From Stenotrophomonas lacuserhaii (lineage in GTDB: Bacteria > Pseudomonadota > Gammaproteobacteria > Xanthomonadales > Xanthomonadaceae): a stretch of 64,000 bases of DNA. The DNA is taken from NCBI RefSeq assembly GCF_014836545.1, contig NZ_JACSQS010000001.1:424928-488927 (forward strand), read 5' to 3'. How positions within the stretch are numbered: the stretch's first letter is position 1; the number at the start of each line of letters is the position of its first letter. The translations under genes and the position numbers were made by a program. Shown here in pieces: positions 48,139 through 56,560 of this stretch. Under the pieces are notes generated by a model, which did no database searches, was not told where the DNA came from, and saw only the letters and a program-made list of their open reading frames with translations.

Positions 48139-49140
48139 ATGAAAGCCTTCCTGATCGACCGTTATGGCAAAAAGGAGACCGGCCGCATCGGCGACGTACC
48201 CCGGCCTTCGCTTCGGGATGACGATGTTCTCATCCGCGTGCACGCGGCCAGCGTCAATGCGCTGGACACCAAGATCCGCACAGGGGAGTTCAAGCTGATC
48301 CTGCCCTTTCGCCTGCCGCTGATACTCGGCAACGATATGGCCGGCACGGTGGTCAGTGTCGGTGCCGCAGTGCAGGACTTCAAACCGGGCGATGAGGTGT
48401 ACGCGCGTCCCGATGATGATCGCATCGGCACCTTCGCCGAGTTCATCGCGGTCAACGCAGCCTCTGTTGCCCTCAAGCCCAGCAACCTCACCATGGTGGA
48501 GGCCGCCTCGCTGCCATTGGTCGCGCTGACCGCCTGGCAGGCGCTGGTCGAAACCGCGCAGCTCAAACCCGGTCAGAAGGTCTTCATCCAGGCCGGCTCC
48601 GGCGGTGTCGGTACCGTGGCGATCCAGCTGGCCAAGCATCTGGGCGCCTTCGTTGCCACCAGCACCAGTACCGCCAACGTGGGCTGGGTGAAGGAGCTTG
48701 GCGCGGATGTCGTGATCGATTACAGGCGGCAGGACGTCGTCACGGAACTGCGTGACTACGATGTGGTGCTCAACAGCTTGGGCAAGGATGAACTGAACCG
48801 CTCGCTGCAGATCCTCAAGCCGGGCGGGCATTTGATCTCCATCTCCGGGCCACCCACGCCGGCATTTGCTGCGGCGCGCGGACTTGCATGGCCGCTGAAG
48901 CAGGTGCTGCGCTTGGTCAGCCGTGGCATCCGCAGCAAGGCCAAACGGAAGCGAGTGACGTACACGTTTCTGTTCATGCGCGCCGACGGGCATCAGCTGA
49001 GCGAGATCACTTCACTGGTGGAGTCCGGTGCCATCCGTCCGGTCATCGAACGGGTCTTCCCCTTCCAGGAAACCCGCAGCGCGCTGGCCCACGTGGAGAG
49101 CGGGCGGGCCAAGGGCAAGGTGGTGGTGGAGGTGCTGTAG
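48139..49140 (+). CDS. Zinc-independent quinone oxidoreductase-like MDR protein
   Basis: 333 residues. The N-terminal GroES-like domain is followed by a Rossmann motif (AGSGGVGTVAIQLA). The Cys-rich structural zinc loop is absent, as in quinone oxidoreductases and reticulon-4-interacting-protein relatives. NADPH-dependent reduction of quinones or enones is likely. It is third in the OYE operon direction and convergent with the serine hydrolase. Confidence 0.9.
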   Translation: MKAFLIDRYGKKETGRIGDVPRPSLRDDDVLIRVHAASVNALDTKIRTGEFKLILPFRLPLILGNDMAGTVVSVGAAVQDFKPGDEVYARPDDDRIGTFAEFIAVNAASVALKPSNLTMVEAASLPLVALTAWQALVETAQLKPGQKVFIQAGSGGVGTVAIQLAKHLGAFVATSTSTANVGWVKELGADVVIDYRRQDVVTELRDYDVVLNSLGKDELNRSLQILKPGGHLISISGPPTPAFAAARGLAWPLKQVLRLVSRGIRSKAKRKRVTYTFLFMRADGHQLSEITSLVESGAIRPVIERVFPFQETRSALAHVESGRAKGKVVVEVL

Positions 49141-49178
49141 CGCGCAATGCGTTCGGTAGGCAAGGACATGGCAACGGG

Positions 49179-50876
49179 TTAGAAGGTCCGACCCACAGAA
49201 TGGAATACAAGGTAATGAACTGAATCGTCCCGGCCACGCATAACCTTGAATCGATAGCGACGCAGCGTTTCCCTTGCTGCAACGTCAAGCACTCTATCTC
49301 CCGAACTCTCGTCGATGGCCAGGTCCACCGGAACCCCGGACCGATCGATCTTGAAGCGAGTTCGGGTACAGGATCCAGCCACAGGCTCTTCGCCCATCGG
49401 CCCGCGTGGAATCACGAAAGGCTCCCGGTGAACGATGAGGGCTTCGGTTGCCAGAATCCGAGCGTCTGTTGCGCCGCACGGAGATGGCGCAGGCGCTGGC
49501 GGAGACAGATGCCAATGCAGGTTGATGAGCAGTCGATCGCAGATGGGGGGATCGCGGTTGCTCAGGCAGGCCATGGTCATGTCATTGGTGGGATAGACCG
49601 AAAGCGCCGCGCTGGTCCCAGCCGCGCCCCCGCCGTGTCCCCAATGCGGGAACTCTTCCGGGCCGGAAGAGATGAAGCCGTAGCCATACCAATCGGTCTG
49701 CTGCTTGATCGCCTCCTGCAACAGCGGCAACGGGATCAAGGTGCCTGCCTTGAGCGCGCCGACGAATCGCAACTGATCTTCGACGGTCGAAACTCCGCCC
49801 CCGGCTGGCGATCCTCGCCACGGTAGCTGGCTGGCACTGGGCACCAGCTTCCCGTCGTCGTCCCGGGTGTAGCCGCGTGCGATTCCCGACATGTGTTCCC
49901 TGTCTGGATAGTGGGTCGCCGCCATGCCGGCGGGATGGAAGATGTGCTCATCCAGATAGGCGTAGTAGCTCTGTCCGCTTACCTTTTCCACCAGCGCGCC
50001 GAGGAGCAGGAAGCCGTAGTTCGAGTAATCGAAGGCTGATCCGGGTGCAAACGACGGGCCGCGATCACCGTTGAGCTTTATGAGGTCGTCGATGGTGCGG
50101 GCCCAGGCGCGATTGACGCCCTCCTCCGGCTGGAGTACGCCGATATCGCCGGTGCCACCCTGATGGGTGAGCAGTTGCCGGATGGTGACCTTCGCCATCT
50201 CCTTGTTCGGATAGTCCGGCAGGTACTTCCCGACGGGATCGTCGAACTGCAGCGTGCCGGCGTCGATCATCTGCAACACCGCAACCGCGGTGAACATCTT
50301 GCCTTGGGAGGCGAACAAGAAGGGGGTGTCCAGATGCACCGGCACCTGGTTCTCGCGATCTGCCGGTCCGAATGCCTTGCCGTACAGACGCTTGCCATTG
50401 CGTTCGATGACGAGCGCGCCAGAAAAACGGTCGGCCCTCGCAAGCTGCGTGGCGAATGAATCCAGCGCCTTCAGCGCCTCGTCCTCCGGCAGGGGCTGCG
50501 GTTCCTGCTTGATCTCAGCGAGTTTCGTGTCGCCAGCCGCTCCAGCCGTGATCGTGACCCGCCGGTATGCCGGGAAACTGCGCTCGCGTGTCATCGCCAC
50601 GAAGATTCCCGGCTCATTCCGCTCAACCGTCACCACGTCCAGGCCGCCGGTTTCTTCGCGGCTGTCGAGCAGGTAGTCCAGGTTGAGATCCGCGTCGGCG
50701 AAGTGATGCGCGTTGAACGCCTGAAGCTTGGCCTTGTCGTTGCTGTTGAACGCCACCAGCCAGGCATCAAACGCGGCTTCGGCAGGCGGCTTGGCAACGG
50801 TGGTTGACGCCAGCACAAGCAGCGCGGCCGCCAAACCCATGCGTTGGAACGTGATCATGCTTGTCGCTACGGTCAT
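49179..50876 (-). CDS. Exported serine beta-lactamase-like hydrolase with C-terminal TonB-type domain
   Basis: 565 residues, starts at 50876 or 50858. A signal peptide ends near TVAKP. Residues 30-130 form a small alpha/beta domain. The penicillin-binding-like domain has the nucleophile motif Ser-Gln-Gly-Lys, YSN (FDYSNYG) and HGGG. The last 100 residues (FKIDRSGVPVDLAIDESSG, AARETLRRYRF) match a TonB C-terminal domain. Class C-like esterases with this extension are uncommon. Substrate is unknown. Confidence 0.82.
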   Translation of the reverse strand: MTVATSMITFQRMGLAAALLVLASTTVAKPPAEAAFDAWLVAFNSNDKAKLQAFNAHHFADADLNLDYLLDSREETGGLDVVTVERNEPGIFVAMTRERSFPAYRRVTITAGAAGDTKLAEIKQEPQPLPEDEALKALDSFATQLARADRFSGALVIERNGKRLYGKAFGPADRENQVPVHLDTPFLFASQGKMFTAVAVLQMIDAGTLQFDDPVGKYLPDYPNKEMAKVTIRQLLTHQGGTGDIGVLQPEEGVNRAWARTIDDLIKLNGDRGPSFAPGSAFDYSNYGFLLLGALVEKVSGQSYYAYLDEHIFHPAGMAATHYPDREHMSGIARGYTRDDDGKLVPSASQLPWRGSPAGGGVSTVEDQLRFVGALKAGTLIPLPLLQEAIKQQTDWYGYGFISSGPEEFPHWGHGGGAAGTSAALSVYPTNDMTMACLSNRDPPICDRLLINLHWHLSPPAPAPSPCGATDARILATEALIVHREPFVIPRGPMGEEPVAGSCTRTRFKIDRSGVPVDLAIDESSGDRVLDVAARETLRRYRFKVMRGRDDSVHYLVFHSVGRTF

Positions 50877-51024
50877 GCGCTCTCCATTGCGTCCCGGCCG
50901 AGTTGACTATTGGACCAGACGCAAGCGCAGTCAATGCCCGTACCTGCGGAACCGGCCGGTTTGCCTGAAGTAGCCCTTATCACCGATCATTCAGCGCTAA
51001 CGTTTTGAACCCACGGAGAACATC

Positions 51025-51513
51025 ATGAAAGGACTCTTGCTCAACATCGCCATTTCGTTGACGGCGGTGACGATATCGCTTTACGCCCTGCATGAAGCGG
51101 GCCACGCAAATGACCCGTCCCGCGTCCTGGAAGCCCGTGGCCTGATCGTCAGGGACGCCTCCGGAGTCGCCCGCGTGGAGATAGGCGCGCCGGTGAACGG
51201 GCCCATGGTCCTTGGAAAACGCGAAGAACGCGTCGCGCCCGCGGCCGGCATCCTTCTCAACGGTCCAGACGGCAATGAGCGCGGCGGTTACCTGACGGTC
51301 GACACCGGCGATGAGGCGGTGCTGACGCTGGATGGTGCAGGCGACGGCGGTGAAGTCTTCAAGGTGGTGGCCAATGAAAAGGCCGGTGCGTCCTTGTTCG
51401 TCATCCACCAGAACGGATCGGTCGCCATGTTGACCACCTACCAGGGGCATCCTGAGCTCCGCTTCATCGAGCAGGATGGCACGGTGAGCTACTCACAGGG
51501 GGCCAAGGAGTAG
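51025..51513 (+). CDS. Hypothetical exported protein
   Basis: 162 residues with an N-terminal hydrophobic segment (LLNIAISLTAVTISLYAL). The rest is beta-rich with short repeats (VRDASGVARVEIGAP, LDGAGDGGEVFKV), suggesting a small beta-barrel or beta-helix. No family is recognised. It stands between a serine hydrolase and the second PaoABC-like operon. Confidence 0.6.
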   Translation: MKGLLLNIAISLTAVTISLYALHEAGHANDPSRVLEARGLIVRDASGVARVEIGAPVNGPMVLGKREERVAPAAGILLNGPDGNERGGYLTVDTGDEAVLTLDGAGDGGEVFKVVANEKAGASLFVIHQNGSVAMLTTYQGHPELRFIEQDGTVSYSQGAKE

Positions 51514-51527
51514 CGCGCCCGCCGGGA

Positions 51528-53807
51528 CTACATCATCACCTTGTCCGGCGTGATCGGCGTACTGCGGATGCGCTTGCCCGTGGCGTGATGGATGGCGTTG
51601 CAGATCGCCGCCGACACGCCCACCAGGCCGATCTCCCCTACTCCCTTCGCCCCGATACTGCTGACCACCCGGTCGTCTTCCTCCACGAACAGCACGTCCA
51701 CGTCATGGATATCGGCGTTGACCGAGACGTGGTACTGGGCCAGATCGCGGTTCATGAAACGCCCAAACCGATGGTCGGATTCGGTATGTTCGTGCAGCGC
51801 CGCGCCGATGCCCCACACCACCCCGCCGATGATCTGGCTGCGTGCGGTAGTCGGATTGAGGATGCGACCCGCGGCGATCGCACTGACCACGCGCATCACC
51901 CGCACCGTGCCGAGTTCCTCGTCCACCCGTACCTCCACGAACACGGCGCTGTGCGTGGCGCGGGTATAGCGGCGCTGCTTCAACACATTGGGCAGCAGCA
52001 GGTACTTCGCTTCGATGCTGGCTTTGCCGGCGTCGGCCAGCAGCGTGGTGAGGGCAACGGCGCTGCCCGGGTCAGCCCGCAGTGCCATGCTGCCGTTGGC
52101 GAATACCACGTCATCCACGCCGGCACGGCTGAACGCCGAGTCCTTCCTTCCAGCAGCAAGCGCGAGCAGCTGCCGGCGCAGCTTGGCACAGGCCCCATCC
52201 ACTGCCGAGCCCACCGTGCTGACATGCGATGAGCCGCCCTCGATCGGGGCCACCGGCAGCGTGGAGTCACCCAACTGGAAGGTGACCTGTTCCAGCGGCA
52301 GGCCCAGTGCTTCGGCGGCGATCATGCTCATCACCGTATAGGTGCCGGTGCCGATATCGGTGGCCGCACTGCTGACCACCAGCCGGCCATCGGCATGTAG
52401 CTCGGCATGGGCGCGCGCGAACATCTGCATCGCGTCCCACTGGCCGGTCGCCATGCCCCAACCCACCCATTCGTTGCCTTCGCGGCGCGCGCGCGGTAAG
52501 GGCGCGCGATCGGCCCAGCCGAAGCGCTCGGCACCGCGGCGGTAGCACTCGCGCAGGGCCTTGGTGGAGAACGGTTTGCCGTCGGCAGGATTGGTTTCGG
52601 CGTAGTTCTTCAGCCGCAGTGCCAGCGGGTCCATGCCGATCTCATTGGCCAGCTCGTCGATCGCCACTTCCAGCGCATGCATGCCATGCGCCGCGCCGGG
52701 GGCGCGCATGTCGATCGGCGTGTACTGGTCCTGGTCTACCAACTTGTAGCCCACATGCACGTTGTCGCAGGCGTACAGCTGGCCGCTCCAGTTGACCACC
52801 ACTTCCACGTAGTCCTCGATGCGCGATGTCTCGGCCACGGCCTCGTGCCAGATCGAACGCAGGGTGCCGTCGGCATCGGCGGCAAGCTTTACCCGCTGCA
52901 CGGTCTCCGGTCGGTGGCCGAAGGTGAACATCTGCTGGCGCGTGAGGACAACGCGCACCGAGCGCTCCAGCGCCAACGCGCCCATCACCGCCAGCGGAAG
53001 CTGGTACTGCGGGCGAAGCCCGGAGCCGAACGCACCGCCCACGTAGGCATTGCGCACGGTGACCTTGCGCTTGGGCAGGCCGAACACATGCGAGACATAC
53101 CAGCGGCTGTTCTGCGAGCCCTGGGTCTTGTCATGGATGGTCAGGTGGCCGTCGTCACCGCGGATCACCGTGCTGGCGAACAGCTCCATCGGATTATGGT
53201 GCTCCACGCCGCTGTAGAAATCGGCCGATATGCGGTGCGTGGCCTGTGCGAACGCCTGGTCCGGCTCGCCCTTGTCCTTCGGCGGCGCGGAGAATCCGGC
53301 CTTCATCTTGCGCGGCTCACGCGCTCGTTCAACGGAGGTGACCAGGTTGGTTTCGTGCGCCTCGACCTCATACCGCACGCCCACCAGCCCGGCCGCGTGA
53401 CGCGCCGCCTCGAAGGTCTCGGCCAGCACCAGCGCAACCGGCTGGCCGCTGTAGCGTATCTGTGCGTCGTACAACGGCCGGAAGGGTGATCCTGCCGGGG
53501 CCGTCATGTCCTTGTAGAAGATGCCGGCACCGCGCATGTGCGGACGGTTGAGGTGGGTCAGCACCTGCAGTACGCCCGGTACCGCCAGCGCGGCGTCCAG
53601 GTCGAAGCCGACGATGCGCCCCTTTGCGATGCTGCTGTTGACCACCACGCCATGGACCAGATCCTCGGCCGGCCACTCCGCCGCGTAGCGTGCCTGGCCG
53701 GTCACTTTGGCCCGGCCATCGATGCGCGGCGTTCCGGTCCCGGTCGGCACATGGCCGGTTCCCGGCTCGGCTACGGGAACCTGCGGTTGCTTGGGATAGG
53801 GACTCAT
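51528..53807 (-). CDS. Molybdopterin-binding subunit of a second PaoABC-like oxidoreductase
   Basis: 759 residues from ATG 53807, whose start overlaps the FAD gene's stop. GGAFGSGLRPQ, MRAPGAAHGMHA and GAKGVGEIGLVG (catalytic Glu) identify the xanthine-oxidase-family catalytic subunit. It is a paralogue of the 31437-33623 gene, in opposite orientation, with a longer N-terminus. It should oxidise aldehydes or N-heterocycles. Confidence 0.92.
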   Translation of the reverse strand: MSPYPKQPQVPVAEPGTGHVPTGTGTPRIDGRAKVTGQARYAAEWPAEDLVHGVVVNSSIAKGRIVGFDLDAALAVPGVLQVLTHLNRPHMRGAGIFYKDMTAPAGSPFRPLYDAQIRYSGQPVALVLAETFEAARHAAGLVGVRYEVEAHETNLVTSVERAREPRKMKAGFSAPPKDKGEPDQAFAQATHRISADFYSGVEHHNPMELFASTVIRGDDGHLTIHDKTQGSQNSRWYVSHVFGLPKRKVTVRNAYVGGAFGSGLRPQYQLPLAVMGALALERSVRVVLTRQQMFTFGHRPETVQRVKLAADADGTLRSIWHEAVAETSRIEDYVEVVVNWSGQLYACDNVHVGYKLVDQDQYTPIDMRAPGAAHGMHALEVAIDELANEIGMDPLALRLKNYAETNPADGKPFSTKALRECYRRGAERFGWADRAPLPRARREGNEWVGWGMATGQWDAMQMFARAHAELHADGRLVVSSAATDIGTGTYTVMSMIAAEALGLPLEQVTFQLGDSTLPVAPIEGGSSHVSTVGSAVDGACAKLRRQLLALAAGRKDSAFSRAGVDDVVFANGSMALRADPGSAVALTTLLADAGKASIEAKYLLLPNVLKQRRYTRATHSAVFVEVRVDEELGTVRVMRVVSAIAAGRILNPTTARSQIIGGVVWGIGAALHEHTESDHRFGRFMNRDLAQYHVSVNADIHDVDVLFVEEDDRVVSSIGAKGVGEIGLVGVSAAICNAIHHATGKRIRSTPITPDKVMM

Positions 53808-54847
53808 GCGGCATGCTCCGGTTGGCCGCGGCGTCGGCCACGATTGTCGATGGTGCCCTCGGTGGCTGCCTGCAGGGCGCGCACCACCGCGCGTCGTGCC
53901 AGCGGGATCTTGAAGGCGTTCTGCCCCTGCGACTGCGCCCCTTCCAGCAGCCGATCGGCCGCTGATTCGAAGGCTGTATCGCCCGGCATCGCGCCAATCA
54001 ACAGCCGTTCGGCGTCGGTGCTGCGCCATGGCTTGTGCGCCACGCTGCCCAAGGCCAGCCGCGCATCGGTGATGCGTCCGTCGGGCCCGATTTCCAGCGC
54101 GGCGGCGACCGACACCAGCGCGAACGCGTAGGACAGGCGCTCGCGGATCTTCAGGTAGGCACTGTGCGCGGCAAAACGCCCGCCTGGCGGGAGCGTCAGA
54201 TGGGTGATCAGCTCGTCTGCCGCCAGTGTGCTGTCCTGTTCAGGCTGGTCGCCAGGCAGGCGGTGGAACGCGCCGAAGGGAATTGCGCGGGTGCCGCGCA
54301 CGCTGGTGACATGCACTGTGGCATCGAGCGCTGCCAGCGCGACGCACATATCGGAGGGATGCGTGGCGATGCAGTGCTCGCTGGCGCCGAGGATCGCGTG
54401 GTACTTGGTCAGCCCGCCCACGGCCGAACAGCCACTACCCGGTTCGCGCTTGTTGCAGGGCGTCGCACGGTCATAGAAATAGGTGCAACGCGTGCGCTGC
54501 AGCAGGTTGCCGCCGTTGCTGGCCATGTTGCGGATCTGCGGCGAGGCCGCCGCCAGAATGGCCGCCGCAAGCAGGGGATACTCGCGTTCCACCAGCGGGT
54601 GGTACGCCGTGTCAGCATTGCGGGCGGTGGCGCCGAGCTGCAGACCGCCCTCTTCGGTGGCGGTGATGGCGTCCAGCGGCAGCGCGTTCACATCCAACAA
54701 CCCGCTGGGCTGCATCACCTGCAGCTTCATCAGATCGAGCAGGTTGGTGCCGCCGGCGATGGGCTGGATGGGGCGCCCGGGGGTGCTGGCAAGCTGCTGC
54801 AAGGCCTGCTGCAGCGACGCGGCGCGTTCGTAGGTGGGGGGAATCAT
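53804..54847 (-). CDS. FAD-binding subunit of the second PaoABC-like oxidoreductase
   Basis: 347 residues. [13 protein letters not shown] binds FAD, and QRTRCTYFYDRATPCNK...GSGC is the extra [4Fe-4S] loop typical of PaoB-type subunits. It overlaps both neighbours (ATGA at 53804-53807 and 54844-54847). The catalytic partner is the gene ending at 51528. Confidence 0.92.
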   Translation of the reverse strand: MIPPTYERAASLQQALQQLASTPGRPIQPIAGGTNLLDLMKLQVMQPSGLLDVNALPLDAITATEEGGLQLGATARNADTAYHPLVEREYPLLAAAILAAASPQIRNMASNGGNLLQRTRCTYFYDRATPCNKREPGSGCSAVGGLTKYHAILGASEHCIATHPSDMCVALAALDATVHVTSVRGTRAIPFGAFHRLPGDQPEQDSTLAADELITHLTLPPGGRFAAHSAYLKIRERLSYAFALVSVAAALEIGPDGRITDARLALGSVAHKPWRSTDAERLLIGAMPGDTAFESAADRLLEGAQSQGQNAFKIPLARRAVVRALQAATEGTIDNRGRRRGQPEHAA

Positions 54848-55431
54848 GCGGGCACCGTGCCGGGTGTCCAGTGCGCAGGGGATGGCTCGGGGGCATCCGG
54901 CGGGCCTTGGGCTTCCTCAAGCACCGTCATCACCGCATCGGTGATCTGCGGGTAAGCGCCGCAGCGACAGATGTTGCCACTCATCAGTTCGCGCACCTGG
55001 TCACGGGTGCAGGCCTGGCCCTCATTGATCAATCCTTGCGCCGAACACAGCTGGCCGGGCGTGCAGTAGCCGCATTGCAGGGCATCCTTGGCGATGAAGG
55101 CCTGTTGCAGGGGATGCAGGGCATCCCCGTTCGCCAGGCCCTCGACTGTGGTGATGTCGGCGCCCTGCTGCATGACCGCCAGGGTCAGGCAGCTATTGAT
55201 GCGGCGGCCGTCGACCAGCACCGTGCACGCGCCGCACTGGCCGTGGTCGCAGCCCTTCTTGGTGCCGGTCAGCTGCAGGCGGTCACGCAGCAGGTCCAGC
55301 AGGCTGACCGTGGATTCGACCTCCAGCGTATACGCCTCGCCATTGATCGTCAGGCGCAGCGGATACAAGGGGGAAGCGTGCGTGGCGGGCGGCGGTGGGG
55401 TAGCCACCCCGGATGTGGGGAAATCGCTCAT
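54844..55431 (-). CDS. [2Fe-2S] subunit of the second PaoABC-like oxidoreductase
   Basis: 195 residues from ATG 55431, or 204 from 55458. CDHGQCGACTVL...NSC and CGYCTPGQ...CRCGAYPQ bind two [2Fe-2S] clusters. A Pro-rich leader (SGVATPPPPATHASP) replaces the twin-arginine signal seen in the first operon, so this enzyme is likely cytoplasmic. It begins the second oxidoreductase operon. Confidence 0.9.
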   Translation of the reverse strand: MSDFPTSGVATPPPPATHASPLYPLRLTINGEAYTLEVESTVSLLDLLRDRLQLTGTKKGCDHGQCGACTVLVDGRRINSCLTLAVMQQGADITTVEGLANGDALHPLQQAFIAKDALQCGYCTPGQLCSAQGLINEGQACTRDQVRELMSGNICRCGAYPQITDAVMTVLEEAQGPPDAPEPSPAHWTPGTVPA

Positions 55432-55479
55432 GGCAGGTCCGGCTAGGGCGTCTGCCAACCACCCTGCGCCTCGGCTCGT

Positions 55480-55665
55480 CTATTTCGGGTGCACGTTGCA
55501 TGTGCTGCGTGCGAAGTCGTGTCGGACGAGCTCGGCGGTTCCCTTCTCTGAAGCGCCCGGAAGCGCCACGGTTCCCTTGCTTCCCGCAGCGGAGGCCGGG
55601 GAACGGCCTGCCGCTGTTGGAAATACGACGGCAACGCCGAGGGTGAGCAGTTGTCGGGTGCACAT
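55480..55665 (-). CDS. Small exported protein downstream of copZ-like gene, unknown function
   Basis: 61 residues. AAGGAGA lies eight bases before ATG 55665 and an N-terminal hydrophobic segment (LLTLGVAVVFPTAA) suggests export. The C-terminus contains His and Cys (HDFARSTCNVHPK), which could bind metal. It starts 24 bases after the copper chaperone stop, so it probably belongs to the copper operon. I do not recognise it. Confidence 0.42.
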   Translation of the reverse strand: MCTRQLLTLGVAVVFPTAAGRSPASAAGSKGTVALPGASEKGTAELVRHDFARSTCNVHPK

Positions 55666-55688
55666 GGGCACGTCTCCTTGAACGAGGA

Positions 55689-55895
55689 TCAGCCGGCAGG
55701 CCGGGAAAGGTGCGGGTATCCCGCTTCGGCAAGTGCGGCGAGGAACACGGCGGGCTCCCGCACCGTGTCCACGCTCACCGTCCGCGCTGCCATGTCGATC
55801 TGGATCCCGGCCGAAGGATCGGCACCCAGCAGGGCGGCCCTCACCGGCTTGGCGCAGGAACCGCATGTCATCCGGGGAATGTGGAACTGAAGCAT
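55689..55895 (-). CDS. Heavy-metal-associated copper chaperone (CopZ-like)
   Basis: 68 residues from ATG 55895 (AGGAG six bases upstream). A single HMA fold with MTCGSCAKPV, where Cys-x-x-Cys binds Cu(I). Its function is to carry copper to CopA and CueR. A CueR-type promoter (55937-55957) lies just upstream. Longer starts (up to 55943) are possible. Confidence 0.82.
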   Translation of the reverse strand: MLQFHIPRMTCGSCAKPVRAALLGADPSAGIQIDMAARTVSVDTVREPAVFLAALAEAGYPHLSRPAG

Positions 55896-55936
55896 GGTCA
55901 TCTCCTGGTGGGTTGGTACGCCGACTACTTTCGGCG

Positions 55937-55957
55937 TTGCCAACGTGGCAAGGTCAA
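55937..55957 (-). promoter_or_regulatory. CueR-type MerR operator/promoter of the copZ-like gene
   Basis: On the minus strand TTGACC (55952-55957) is followed immediately by the dyad TTGCCACGTTGGCAA (55937-55951). A -35 followed by a 15-base inverted repeat in an over-long 19-20 base spacer is the signature of MerR/CueR-controlled promoters. Confidence 0.7.
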
Positions 55958-56033
55958 CCTGCTTCTTTGAAGAAATCGCATCGTCCTTGGCTTGCGTTCA
56001 TGTGGTCGCAGATGCTGCCGAGGGCACTCCGGT

Positions 56034-56534
56034 TCAACCTTTGCGCTGCAGGCTCCTGCGCGCACGCGGCGAAGCCGGCGTATCCGTGCCGAAGCGCGGC
56101 GTCCTGCGCGGGGATGCCGCCGTGGCGCTGACTTTCCCGGCACCGACGGGCTCTGCGAGCTCTTCGATGATCGGGCAGTCGGGGCGATCGTTGCCGTGGC
56201 AGCTGCTGGCAAGATCACGCAGCGTGCGCGCCATGGCCTGCAGTCCGCTGATCCTGTCTTCCAGTTCGGCAACGTGCGCCAAAGCGACCCGCTTCACGTC
56301 CGCGCTGGCACGTTCGCCGTCACGCCACAGCAGCAGCAGCTCGGCGATCTGTTCCACCGTGAAGCCAAGGTCGCGCGAGCGGCGGATGAAGCGGAGGGTG
56401 TGGGCGTCCTGCTGGGTGTAGCAGCGATAGCCGGCCTCCGACCGGGCAGCGGGCGGGATCAGGCCGATGCCTTCGTAGTAACGGATCATCTTGGCCGAAA
56501 CGCCGGAGGCCTTCGCTGCTTGTCCAATGTTCAC
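56034..56534 (-). CDS. cueR: CueR-like Cu(I)-responsive MerR-family activator
   Basis: 166 residues. MNIGQAAKASGVSAKMIRYYE is the MerR winged-helix start. The metal loop CHGNDRPDC, followed by PII, provides the two Cys residues spaced as in CueR. The C-terminal tail (about 35 residues rich in Arg, Pro and Ser) is longer than in E. coli CueR. It lies 26 bases after copA. It activates promoters with the long-spacer dyad found at 55937-55957 and 59119-59139. Confidence 0.85.
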   Translation of the reverse strand: MNIGQAAKASGVSAKMIRYYEGIGLIPPAARSEAGYRCYTQQDAHTLRFIRRSRDLGFTVEQIAELLLLWRDGERASADVKRVALAHVAELEDRISGLQAMARTLRDLASSCHGNDRPDCPIIEELAEPVGAGKVSATAASPRRTPRFGTDTPASPRARRSLQRKG

Positions 56535-56560
56535 GCTGGTTTCCCCTGCACGCTGTGCGG

